Assembly (NCBI GenBank): GCA_963843385.1
Contig: CAWJJY010000003.1
Location: 806,001-870,000 of the forward strand
DNA length: 64,000 bases
Reading direction: 5' to 3'
Source of the DNA: CAVOHU01 sp963843385
GTDB taxonomy: Bacteria > Acidobacteriota > Vicinamibacteria > Vicinamibacterales > JAKQTR01
Within the stretch, counting starts at the first letter, position 1. Each line of letters starts with the position of its first letter. The notes below the pieces were generated by a model, which saw only the letters and a list, made by a program, of their open reading frames with translations, had not been told where the DNA came from and searched no databases. Shown in pieces: positions 26,457 to 33,691 of the stretch. The position numbers and the translations under genes were made by a program.

Positions 26457-27086
26457 TCAGCGCGAACTTGCGACCAAAGCCGCAACTGGCGAAACCGCCT
26501 CCCAGAACACTGCGGGTCCTTCTCCCCTACCCCCGGAGAGAAGAGAGTGGATTTCCTTGATGCCTCGCCGGGACGGATTGCCGAACAATGCCACGGCCCT
26601 CCCACTGCCGTACACAACCAACGCGGGGACCATGTCGATTCCAGTGTGCATGGCAAAGAGTTCAGGACTGATCGCATCTGCGGTAGATGTGTCAAATCCT
26701 GCCGCCGAAAGACGACTCGCGAATTCATCCATACACGCATCGCCGTGCCTTCCAATGATGAGCACAGAGAGAAGCCTAGGATTGACATCCGAGACGGCCT
26801 GCTGCCAGACCTTGAGAAGTCCGGCTGAACCGCTGCACGGCTCGGGCAGTACGAAGACCGCGCGCAAGGCTGAACGCGCCTTGGTTCCAGCCGACCAGCG
26901 CAACCAACCCTCGGCCGCTCCACGGTCGAAAGGAGACTCTCGCACTTGCCCATAGTCCAGAAGCTTCAGCCCGCGAACGCGCTGTTCCCACTCGCGTAGC
27001 TTGCCCGCCATTCTCAAGTCGGCCGACACGGTTCCAGCTACGCACACCAGGAGGAACATTGCGCCGAGTCTCCTCGAATGAGTCAT
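26457..27086 (-). CDS. Exported thioredoxin-like protein
   Basis: A 209-residue protein with a signal peptide (LGAMFLLVCVAGTVSA). The C-terminal half looks thioredoxin-like: strand AVFVLPEPCSGSAGLLKV with a single Cys in the active-site position, strand LLSVLIIGRHGDACM, and the strand-turn MVPALVVYGSGRAVALFG with a likely cis-Pro. No C-x-x-C is formed (C-S-G-S). A Cys-rich peptide gene is 106 bp upstream and the TlpA-like gene downstream, all on one strand. The role is probably linked to that peptide or the permease; no specific family is recognised. Confidence 0.62.
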   Translation of the reverse strand: MTHSRRLGAMFLLVCVAGTVSADLRMAGKLREWEQRVRGLKLLDYGQVRESPFDRGAAEGWLRWSAGTKARSALRAVFVLPEPCSGSAGLLKVWQQAVSDVNPRLLSVLIIGRHGDACMDEFASRLSAAGFDTSTADAISPELFAMHTGIDMVPALVVYGSGRAVALFGNPSRRGIKEIHSLLSGGRGEGPAVFWEAVSPVAALVASSR

Positions 27087-27192
27087 GGCTCGACAAACAG
27101 AATGCTTGATTCACCCGACAAAAGGAGCGCCGCTCTCAGGTGGGGTGACCTGAAGCCGGCAACCTCACGCCACCGACGGCCCTGCCGCAGCT

Positions 27193-27435
27193 CTAGTGCC
27201 AGATACAGCAGTCAGGATAATTCTGTCCAGGCCACGGCCTACTGCCACAGTCATTCCAGTACGGGTTGCAGTCGTACCTTCCCCAGGGGCAGGTCCCGCA
27301 CCCCAGCGCGCAACACCCGTAACCTCCGAGAAGCTCATCGTCCTGTGCCCGAACCACGGCGAAGCCCGTCGTGCAGGCGATCGCGGTGATCAGAAATGCC
27401 AGGACCAGTCGACGAGTTCTAGTGGATGTCCCCAT
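27193..27435 (-). CDS. Small secreted Cys-rich peptide
   Basis: An 80-residue precursor. A Sec-type leader (RRLVLAFLITAIACTTGFAVVRA) is followed by a ~50-residue mature part with eight cysteines in the order CC, C, C, C, C, CC and many Gly, Pro, Trp and Tyr, ending PDCCIWH. The ATG at 27435 has a textbook GGGAGG 7-8 bases upstream, and that sequence overlaps the stop of the preceding thioredoxin-like gene. Translation signals are therefore strong despite the size. The peptide probably carries several disulfides or binds metal. It resembles no family known to me. The operon context suggests maturation by the encoded thioredoxin-fold proteins. Confidence 0.7.
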   Translation of the reverse strand: MGTSTRTRRLVLAFLITAIACTTGFAVVRAQDDELLGGYGCCALGCGTCPWGRYDCNPYWNDCGSRPWPGQNYPDCCIWH

Positions 27436-27448
27436 GTTCAATCCTCCC

Positions 27449-27880
27449 TCAATTGTCTTCGCGTATCTTCAATACAACCGCCCTCAGGGCCGTCGGTGTG
27501 AGGCGATGTGCGATAAGGAGCACTGTGCCGCGCCTGTCAAGAACTGCCAGGGTCGGTGTGGAGTTGATTCCTGTTCCGATGGCAAAGACAGCAGAATCGA
27601 TCGCCTTGAGAACCTGGAACGAAGTCCCGCCACTCTCGAGAAGGGGTATCAGTCGCTCAAAGATCGTGGGTTGATCCAGCGTCACGAGCGTAGTCGAAAA
27701 TCCTCCGCCTGCCTGAAGTTGAATTACCAACTCAATCCAACGCGCCACCTCAGATTGACACGCTTCGCAACCCGCGCCAGCAACGATGACCAGGCGCCGT
27801 GCCTGGTCGTTTCGTCCGACGCCTGCGTCGCGAGTCTGCACGGGCAGTAGCCCTAGCCGAAGCGGCAGAATCTGTCCCAC
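27449..27880 (-). CDS. Thioredoxin-fold protein with C-E-A-C active site
   Basis: The 143 residues shown begin at a GTG (27880), a weak choice made because upstream codons are Arg-rich and non-conserved; a start at an internal GTG is also possible. The core has strand RLVIVAGAGCEACQSEVARW with a C-x-x-C redox site at about residues 38-41, a central helix, and the cis-Pro loop NSTPTLAVLDRRGTVLL. These are the two diagnostic parts of thioredoxins. Its stop is 13 bp before the Cys-rich peptide start, so the two are surely co-transcribed. It could introduce or isomerise disulfides in that peptide. A membrane anchor or signal sequence is not evident in the shown part. Confidence 0.68.
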   Translation of the reverse strand: MGQILPLRLGLLPVQTRDAGVGRNDQARRLVIVAGAGCEACQSEVARWIELVIQLQAGGGFSTTLVTLDQPTIFERLIPLLESGGTSFQVLKAIDSAVFAIGTGINSTPTLAVLDRRGTVLLIAHRLTPTALRAVVLKIREDN

Positions 27881-27986
27881 AAGAAGGCGGTTGCGCCCGC
27901 TCTTCTCGGTTTGGGCGCGCCCTCCCCCTGGTTTTGTGCTACTCGTCCGGTCGACGACGCACTTCGGTCTTTTCCCGGGAGACTGG

Positions 27987-28334
27987 ATGACGTACGATGC
28001 CCCGTCGTTGGCCGACTTGGTGCGCCGATGTCTGGAGGCTGCACCCTTGACACCGCTCTCAGCCATTTCGCAGGCATCCCGGATCGACCGGCACACACTC
28101 ACCCGCGCCCTTCGCGAGGTCCACGGCTTGACCTTCCGCGAGATGCGCGCGGACGTCCTACGCCGACGAGTGGCGAGCGTGAAGACGGCCGATCCCCCAC
28201 GGTCCGTCAAGGAAATCGCCTTTGAACTCGGCTATCGTGCCGCGAACTCGTTGTCCCGGCAGCGCCGGGGCGTCAATGGCCAGCGTCCGACCTCGCCATC
28301 CTCACGCGGGACAGACAGGCAAGGCCGCTCGTGA
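27987..28334 (+). CDS. AraC-type helix-turn-helix regulator (DNA-binding domain only)
   Basis: A 115-residue frame with an AraC/XylS-type double HTH. The first helix pair is TPLSAISQASRIDRHTLTRALREVHGLTFREMR, shown by the words ISQASRIDRHTLTRALR. The second is VKEIAFELGYRAANSLSRQ. The normal ending (F-R-R-x-x-G-x-S-P-x-x-Y-R) is altered to RRGVNGQRPTSPSSRG, so the last residues may be frameshifted or divergent. The ATG follows a weak GGGAG. It is divergent from the thioredoxin/peptide operon (107 bp apart) and precedes the HlyD-ABC pair. It could regulate either. Confidence 0.65.
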   Translation: MTYDAPSLADLVRRCLEAAPLTPLSAISQASRIDRHTLTRALREVHGLTFREMRADVLRRRVASVKTADPPRSVKEIAFELGYRAANSLSRQRRGVNGQRPTSPSSRGTDRQGRS

Positions 28335-28383
28335 TGTGCGACGCTGCAACCGATGATCGACGACACTCCCGAGGAGATAGTCG

Positions 28384-29637
28384 ATGGTTGATATCGCCCG
28401 GCCCGATCTTCCGGTCGCGCGGCGCCGTCGACGCCTGATCTACGGGGGCGTGACGCTGGCGGTGCTCGCGGCCGTCACCTTCGGCGTCTCGCGGCTGAAG
28501 CCGGCCGCGCCCGTGGTCGAGCGTGGCGCGGTGTGGATCGATACGGTCAAGCGCGGCCCGATGGTGCGCGATGTGCGCGGCACAGGCACGCTGGTGCCGG
28601 AAGACCTGCGCTGGATTCCCGCCGTGGCTGAAGGTCGGGTGGAACGCATCGTGCTGCGGCCGGGGGCCCCGGTCGCTCCCGACACGGTCATCCTCGAATT
28701 GAGCAATCCTGAACTCCAGCAAAGCGTGCGGGACGCCGAGCTGCAATTGAAATCCGCAGAGGCCCAGTTCGCGAGTCGCCGCGTCGAACTCGAGAGCGCG
28801 CTTCTGGCAACGCAGTCGGCCGTGGCGACGATCGAGTCTGACGCTCGGGAGGCACGCCTGGATGCCGAAGCGGAAGCCGCGCTCTTCAAACAGGGCCTGA
28901 CCTCCGCACAGATCACACGGAACAAGACGATCAAAGCCGACAACCTCGACCAGCGCGTGCGCCTGGATCGGCAGCGGCTCGCGATGCAGCAGGGCGCCGT
29001 GGCCACGCAACTCGCCATTCCCCAAGCGGACGTCGACCGGCAGCGCGCGACACTCGGGCAAAAGCGGACGCAGGTGGCGGGCTTGCGGGTGCGGGCGGGC
29101 GTGACCGGGGTGCTGCAGCAGGTGCTGGTGGAATTGGGCGCGCGCGTCAGCCCCGGTGCGAATCTTGTGCGCGTGGTGGACCCGACGCGGCTGAAGGCCG
29201 AGCTGAAGGTGCCCGAGACGCAGGCGAAGGACATTCAGGTGGGGCTGCGCGCCACCATCGATACGCGCAACGGTGTGATCGCCGGCCGTGTGTCGCGCAT
29301 CGACCCGTCAGCGACCAGTGGCACGGTGACCGTGGACGTGTCGCTCGAAGGCGCGCTGCCGAAGGGCGCGCGGCCCGATCTGACTGTTGACGGGACGATC
29401 GAGATCGACCGCCTGGCGGAGGTCGTGTCTATCGGCCGCCCCGCCATCGGCGAGGAAGGCGGGACCATCCAGCTCTTCCGCCTCGACGGAACGGGCCACG
29501 CGGTACGGGTGCCCGTGAGGCTCGGCCGGATGTCGGTCAACGCCGTGGAAATCCGCGGCGGCCTGAAACCAGGCGACGAGGTCATCTTGTCGGACATGTC
29601 CACATGGGACGCCGTTGAACGCGTGCGGATCAAGTAG
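28384..29637 (+). CDS. HlyD/MacA-family periplasmic adaptor
   Basis: A 417-residue membrane-fusion protein. It has one N-terminal membrane helix (LIYGGVTLAVLAAVTFGV, about residues 18-35), a first lipoyl half (GTGTLVPEDLRWIPAVAEGRV), a long coiled-coil hairpin (about 115-235), a second lipoyl half (LRVRAGVTGVLQQVLVELG) and beta-barrel domains ending with VRIK. The GAGGAG 8 bases upstream of the ATG is strong. The ABC ATPase gene follows 14 bp later. In acidobacterial genomes such pairs usually continue with a MacB or ADOP permease, which is missing here. Confidence 0.87.
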   Translation: MVDIARPDLPVARRRRRLIYGGVTLAVLAAVTFGVSRLKPAAPVVERGAVWIDTVKRGPMVRDVRGTGTLVPEDLRWIPAVAEGRVERIVLRPGAPVAPDTVILELSNPELQQSVRDAELQLKSAEAQFASRRVELESALLATQSAVATIESDAREARLDAEAEAALFKQGLTSAQITRNKTIKADNLDQRVRLDRQRLAMQQGAVATQLAIPQADVDRQRATLGQKRTQVAGLRVRAGVTGVLQQVLVELGARVSPGANLVRVVDPTRLKAELKVPETQAKDIQVGLRATIDTRNGVIAGRVSRIDPSATSGTVTVDVSLEGALPKGARPDLTVDGTIEIDRLAEVVSIGRPAIGEEGGTIQLFRLDGTGHAVRVPVRLGRMSVNAVEIRGGLKPGDEVILSDMSTWDAVERVRIK

Positions 29638-29651
29638 GGGAGACTCCCGAG

Positions 29652-30413
29652 ATGATGTCAGCCACGCCGACCGACACGACCAACGCGACCGCGCCCGCGA
29701 TCGACGACGCCGAGGCGACGGCCCCGGCGCCGATCATTCGCCTGCAGCAGGTCACGAAGGTCTTCTTTGCAGACGATCTCGAGACGCACGCGCTCGAGGA
29801 GATCGACCTGGAGATCCGGCCGGGCGATTATGTGGCGGTGGCGGGACCGTCGGGATGCGGCAAGTCGACGCTCCTTTCTCTGTTGGGGCTGCTCGACACG
29901 CCCACCAGCGGCCAGTACTGGCTCAACGGCGAGAGGGTCGAGGGGCAGTCGCTCAAGGAGCGGGCGCGCACGCGCAACCGCGCCATCGGCTTCATCTTTC
30001 AGAGCTTCAATCTGATTGGCGACCTGACGGTGGCGGAAAACGTGGAACTGCCGCTCACCTACCGCGGGGTGAAGGCGGCGGAGCGCCGCGCGCGGGTCCA
30101 CGCCGCGCTCGAGCGCGTGGATATGGCGCACCGCGCCAAGCACCTGCCGGGTCAGCTCTCAGGCGGGCAACAGCAGCGCGTCGCGGTGGCGCGGGCGGTG
30201 GTGGGGGAACCGTCGATCGTGCTCGCTGACGAGCCGACGGGAAATCTCGATTCGAAGAACGGCGCGCTGGTAATGGATCTGCTCCAGGGCCTCCACGCCG
30301 GCGGGTCCACCATCTGCATGGTCACCCACGACCCGCGCTATGCCCACCGCGCCACCCGCACCATCCACCTCTTCGACGGCCGCATCGTCGAGGGCAAGGA
30401 TGCGGAGGCGTGA
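29652..30413 (+). CDS. LolD/MacB-type ABC transporter ATPase
   Basis: A 253-residue ATPase. It shows Walker A GPSGCGKST (residues 65-73), Q-loop FIFQSFNL, signature LSGGQQQR, Walker B IVLADEPTGNLD and H-loop VTHDPRYAHRA. It belongs to the MacB/LolD subgroup that drives FtsX-fold permeases. The first ~28 residues are Ala/Thr-rich and non-conserved. It follows the HlyD adaptor by 14 bp. A probable terminator lies 39 bp after the stop, and no permease follows before repeat copy 5, so the complex must recruit a permease encoded elsewhere or is orphaned. Confidence 0.9.
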   Translation: MMSATPTDTTNATAPAIDDAEATAPAPIIRLQQVTKVFFADDLETHALEEIDLEIRPGDYVAVAGPSGCGKSTLLSLLGLLDTPTSGQYWLNGERVEGQSLKERARTRNRAIGFIFQSFNLIGDLTVAENVELPLTYRGVKAAERRARVHAALERVDMAHRAKHLPGQLSGGQQQRVAVARAVVGEPSIVLADEPTGNLDSKNGALVMDLLQGLHAGGSTICMVTHDPRYAHRATRTIHLFDGRIVEGKDAEA

Positions 30414-30451
30414 CCAGGACGGCCTGATACGACCGAGTGGACCCAACCGAA

Positions 30452-30476
30452 CGCCCTCGGAACAAGGGCGCTGTTT
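30452..30476 (+). terminator. Possible terminator after the HlyD-ABC pair
   Basis: CGCCCT pairs with AGGGCG around a 7-base loop and is followed by CTGTTT, 39 bp after the ATPase stop. The 6-bp stem is short, so termination may be partial. Confidence 0.45.
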
Positions 30477-30509
30477 ACTGAGACGATGTGTGTGGAGCCG
30501 TCCAGCAGG

Positions 30510-30650
30510 TTATGAGCGGCTGCGGATCCAATATTCGCGGAACGATCTCAACCTCGGTAGGGACTCGCGGTCCTTGACCCGATTGGTCGCCGCCTTGCTC
30601 GCGATGATGTCGTCCGGGTGGCAAACCGGAAACCCTTCAACATCAATATG
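30510..30650 (-). pseudogene. Nucleotidyltransferase-like protein C-terminal remnant
   Basis: The minus strand reads HIDVEGFPVCHPDDIIAS, KAATNRVKDRESLPRLRS and ends EYWIRSRS before the stop. The pattern D-I-I-x-S-K-x-A-x-N-R-x-K-D-x-x-x-L-P-x-L is the typical C-terminus of MNT-like nucleotidyltransferase (DUF6036-type) proteins, often toxin-antitoxin related. The 5' two thirds are missing: repeat copy 5 begins at base 30651, and its MRPIV-coding end joins this frame without a stop. Confidence 0.6.
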
Positions 30651-30822
30651 GACGATAGGACGCATTAACTGGGGCGTCGCGAGCTGTTGCTAACGCAACG
30701 TCCCTTGACGATAGGACGCATTAACTGGGGCGTCGCGTGCTGTTGTTAACGCAACGTCCCTTATGCGACACGCGTCCGGGGTCGGGAACCGCTCCCGGAC
30801 GGCCCCGGATGCCCAGACACAG
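30651..30822 (+). repeat. 116-bp element, copy 5 (tandem hairpin-1 unit plus full copy)
   Basis: A hairpin-1 unit (30651-30706, ending GTCCCTT) is followed directly by a full element (30707-30822). It is the second tandem case in the window, after copy 2. Its left edge abuts the nucleotidyltransferase remnant and its right edge abuts a toxin-like C-terminal frame that continues to 30962. Confidence 0.94.
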
Positions 30823-30962
30823 AAGACACTAGACTATCCCAGAGGGTGATTGGCCTTCTCAGGAGGCTAGGTGCGGGCCAGGCGGAAATCTTGAGATACA
30901 CCAAGGGCGCATGGGTCAATGTGACGAAGGATACCTCCAATAGCCCGGAGGCGATCCGTTAA
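30823..30962 (+). pseudogene. Truncated polymorphic-toxin-like C-terminus
   Basis: The frame reads EDTRLSQRVIGLLRRLG, then GQAEILRYTKGAWVNVTKD and ends SPEAIR. Its TAA overlaps the ATG of the next gene (TAATG). A strand-type ending W-V-N-V-T is typical of the last beta strands of nuclease toxins carried at Rhs/polymorphic-toxin C-termini, which are followed directly by their immunity gene. Only about 46 codons remain; everything upstream is replaced by repeat copy 5. The toxin class (possibly Tox-REase-5) is inferred from the partner and not proven. Confidence 0.45.
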
Positions 30963-32197
30963 TGCCAAGATCTGAATGCATCACGATTAATGTTGATTCG
31001 AGTCATTTCCTTGGTACCGTCGAGAAGGGACGAGGATTATTGTGGCTATTGGACACGATCGACGGCGGGAGGTGGCTCCCCGAGAAATGGGACATCGCCG
31101 AGCCTATCCGCCATCCATACGGCCCTGCTGCACATGAACGGCTTCTTGCCGCGTGGACCGAGCAGCGACCTGCGGGAAGCGGTCAGGTATGGAATGCGCT
31201 GCTCTTTCGCCGGACGCGACCGCGCTTGCTGTTGGAAGCCAATGCTCTAAGGAACAGCCAGCGCCCCCGGCAGAACCGAATGTCAGCTCAATTCGCGGCC
31301 GCCGCGTTCCGCGAGGACGACGGACCGGAGCGCCTCCGCGAGATTCTCCTCGAGTTCGTCGGGTGGAGCGACGCCGTCTACGCCACGGCGTATCATTCTG
31401 CGCAGGCCCACAGACGGTGGGGTCCTGGGACGCCGGTCGAAGGGCTCGGGCGGCTGGACTGGCTGACGTACTGGGGCGCGCCATATGTGGAGATGCTCGG
31501 ACGCGAGCACCTGCTAAGCGCGCCCTGTCACCTCGTCGAACCTCGCGGGACGGGCATCCTGATGCAGGCGACACCGCGCTTCGATAGTCCGCCGCTGGTT
31601 GAGTCCACCACGCTGCTCCTAGGGCTCGAGACGTACCTCGGCGCGGACATCTTCGCCGGACCGGACTACCCCAGGGTCCCGTGTCGAGTCCCGTCGTTCG
31701 ATATGTCCGAGACCATGTGCGAACCCATGCCGGTCAGGACGCCGACACTATCGAACAGGGGTCTGTCCACGGTGGCCCCGTTGCCGTTGCCGACTGCGAT
31801 GATCGCACTTGCCGCCGAGGCCGAGACCCTGGCGGCCGCAGACGGAGTCGTGCTCGACTACTCGCCGGACAGTATCAGGACAGTTGACGCTATTCTCGAA
31901 GAGCGACGCCGCATGACGAGCGGTCGCCGTGACGTCGCTACGAAGGCGGCGAATGGTCGGCTGGTGTCGGTGTTTGGCGCCTACGTCGGCGAGGTCCTGC
32001 GACGAACATGCGGAGCACGGTGGCAACCCGACGAGTCGACCGATCGCGACCGGCCAGCACTCGTGCTCCGCCGCGGCGACGTGACGGTCTTTCCGATGGA
32101 CCGGGTGGCCCAGCGACTGGCGCAAGGCCCAGCGAAAGGCCTGGACCTGTTCGTCAAGGCCGCACTGGCGCCGCCGCGCATTGGATCCGCCCCGTAA
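30962..32197 (+). CDS. Probable immunity protein (Imm52-like N-terminus, DUF3806-like C-terminus)
   Basis: A 411-residue cytoplasmic protein. The N-terminal ~240 residues contain LWLLDTIDGGRWLPEKWDIAEPI-type Trp-rich sequence and RLDWLTYWGAPYVEML, which resembles immunity proteins of the Imm52 class. The C-terminal ~130 residues (VLDYSPDSIRTVDAILEE, FGAYVGEVLRRTCGARWQ, GDVTVFPMDRVAQRL) match the DUF3806-type domain seen in other immunity-like proteins. The start overlaps the stop of a truncated toxin-like frame (TAATG), the usual toxin-immunity layout. The toxin has been lost at repeat copy 5, leaving an orphan immunity gene. Assignments are from pattern memory and should be treated as moderate. 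Confidence 0.55.
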   Translation: MPRSECITINVDSSHFLGTVEKGRGLLWLLDTIDGGRWLPEKWDIAEPIRHPYGPAAHERLLAAWTEQRPAGSGQVWNALLFRRTRPRLLLEANALRNSQRPRQNRMSAQFAAAAFREDDGPERLREILLEFVGWSDAVYATAYHSAQAHRRWGPGTPVEGLGRLDWLTYWGAPYVEMLGREHLLSAPCHLVEPRGTGILMQATPRFDSPPLVESTTLLLGLETYLGADIFAGPDYPRVPCRVPSFDMSETMCEPMPVRTPTLSNRGLSTVAPLPLPTAMIALAAEAETLAAADGVVLDYSPDSIRTVDAILEERRRMTSGRRDVATKAANGRLVSVFGAYVGEVLRRTCGARWQPDESTDRDRPALVLRRGDVTVFPMDRVAQRLAQGPAKGLDLFVKAALAPPRIGSAP

Positions 32198-32298
32198 GAC
32201 ACGTCCCACCAAGGAGTTCTCGGAACCAGCCGTAGCGAGATGGGAAGTCAAGAGCGGGGCCAAAGTAAACAGGCAACGCACACGATCAGAGAAGATCG

Positions 32299-32412
32299 GA
32301 CGATAGGACGCATTAACTGGGGCGTCGCGGGCTGTTGTTAACGCAACGTCCCTTATGCGACACGCGTCCGGGGTCGGGAACCGCTCCCGCGGCCCCGGAT
32401 GCCCAGACACAG
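32299..32412 (+). repeat. 116-bp element, copy 6 (CGCGG subfamily)
   Basis: A full-length copy in which hairpin 2 reads GCTCCCGCGGCCCCGG, lacking the GA of GCTCCCGGACGGCCCC. Copy 7 shares the same two-base deletion, so these two form a subfamily. It lies 33 bp upstream of the GHMP kinase start. Confidence 0.94.
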
Positions 32413-32445
32413 CGGCGCTCCGGCGCCACATCGAGGAGCTGCTCC

Positions 32446-33456
32446 ATGTTCCTCACGCGTAAACGCGCCTACGCCCGCGCCGGGCTGCTCGGCAACCCGT
32501 CGGACGGGTACAACGGCAAGGCCATCTCCATCAGCATCCGCAACTTCTACGCCGAGGCGGTGCTCTACGAGTGGGATTCGGTCGACATCGTGCTCGCCGA
32601 GGGTGACCGCGCCACATTCGGCTCGGTCTACGACCTGGCGAAGGACGTGAGACTGCACGGCTACTACGGCGGGATCCGTCTCATCAAGGCGACGATCAAG
32701 CGTTTCGTGGAGCACTGTCAGTCCCGCGGGTTGCCGCTGCACGACCGGAACTTTTCGGTGCGCTATCAGACCACGATCCCCAGGCAAGTGGGGCTGGCCG
32801 GTTCGAGCGCGCTGATTGTCGCCACCCTCAGATGCCTGATGGAGTTCTACGAGGTCGACATCCCGCTCGAAGCGCAGCCGACCTTCGTCTTGCGCGTCGA
32901 ACAGGAGGAACTCGGCATCACGGCCGGGCTCCAGGACCGCGTCATCCAGGTCTACGAAGGCCTCGTGTACATGGACTTCGACGCGTCGCGGCAGCACGAG
33001 GTGGATGGCCTGGGCTGCTACGCGTACGAACGGATGGACCCCGCCCTGCTGCCGCCGATCTACGTGGCCTACCACGACGCGCTGAGCGAACCGACGGAGA
33101 TCTTCCACAACAACATCCGCGAGCGGTTCAACCGTGGGGAGGTGAGGGTCGTGTCGGCGATGACCCACTGCGCGGAACTGGCGGCGCAGGGTCGCGAGGC
33201 CATCGTCCGCCGGGATGTGGCCCGTCTCTCGGCGCTCATCGACGAGAACTTCGAGGCACGCCGGAGCATCTACAACCTGCCGCCGTGGCAGATTGAGCAG
33301 GTCGAAACCGCCCGCGCCTGCGGCGCCAGCGCCCACTTCGCCGGTTCGGGCGGCGCCATTCTGGGCGTGTATCGGGACGAGGCGATGTTCGAGCGCCTGC
33401 GAGAAGCGCTCGGCGCGATCGGCTCTCGGACGATCAAACCGATTGTTGGCGGGTGA
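32446..33456 (+). CDS. GHMP-family sugar kinase (glucuronokinase-like)
   Basis: A 336-residue GHMP kinase. It shows an N-terminal RAGLLGNPSDGYNGKAISISI, the ATP-binding motif PRQVGLAGSSALIVATL (near residue 110), an acidic EQEELGITAGLQDRVIQVYEG segment and the C-terminal FAGSGGAILGVYRDE. This set is typical of glucuronokinase/galacturonokinase-like members that phosphorylate sugar acids at C1; the exact sugar is uncertain. GAGGAG lies 8-9 bases before the ATG. A degenerate copy of its last ~60 codons lies at 38267-38467. Confidence 0.82.
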   Translation: MFLTRKRAYARAGLLGNPSDGYNGKAISISIRNFYAEAVLYEWDSVDIVLAEGDRATFGSVYDLAKDVRLHGYYGGIRLIKATIKRFVEHCQSRGLPLHDRNFSVRYQTTIPRQVGLAGSSALIVATLRCLMEFYEVDIPLEAQPTFVLRVEQEELGITAGLQDRVIQVYEGLVYMDFDASRQHEVDGLGCYAYERMDPALLPPIYVAYHDALSEPTEIFHNNIRERFNRGEVRVVSAMTHCAELAAQGREAIVRRDVARLSALIDENFEARRSIYNLPPWQIEQVETARACGASAHFAGSGGAILGVYRDEAMFERLREALGAIGSRTIKPIVGG

Positions 33457-33570
33457 TTGACGTCGGGCATGCCGGCTGGCGGCGGGCGACTCTCGGCTCG
33501 CGGCCGGCCACCGGCGGCTCCCGACTGGTAACTGCTGACCGGCGACCGGCGGCTCGCGGCGCGTTGGCTG

Positions 33571-33676
33571 TTACTCCCAGGCTTCCTTGGACACCTTCCA
33601 CGCGCCGGCTTCCTTCACCATCTGGATCTTACCGGTGGACTTCTTCTTGTCCGGCGTCGTCCCTTCGACCGCCAGC
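33571..33676 (-). pseudogene. Duplicated 3' fragment of the 38688-39089 gene
   Basis: 106 bp nearly identical to 38691-38795, encoding the last ~34 residues (TTPDKKKSTGKIQMVKEAG, then WKVSKEAWE and a stop) of the small exported protein located 5 kb away. The copy ends abruptly at 33676, next to the DsbA-like gene stop. It marks one edge of an insertion or duplication (see findings). Confidence 0.85.
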
Positions 33677-33691
33677 TAACGGCATCCGACG

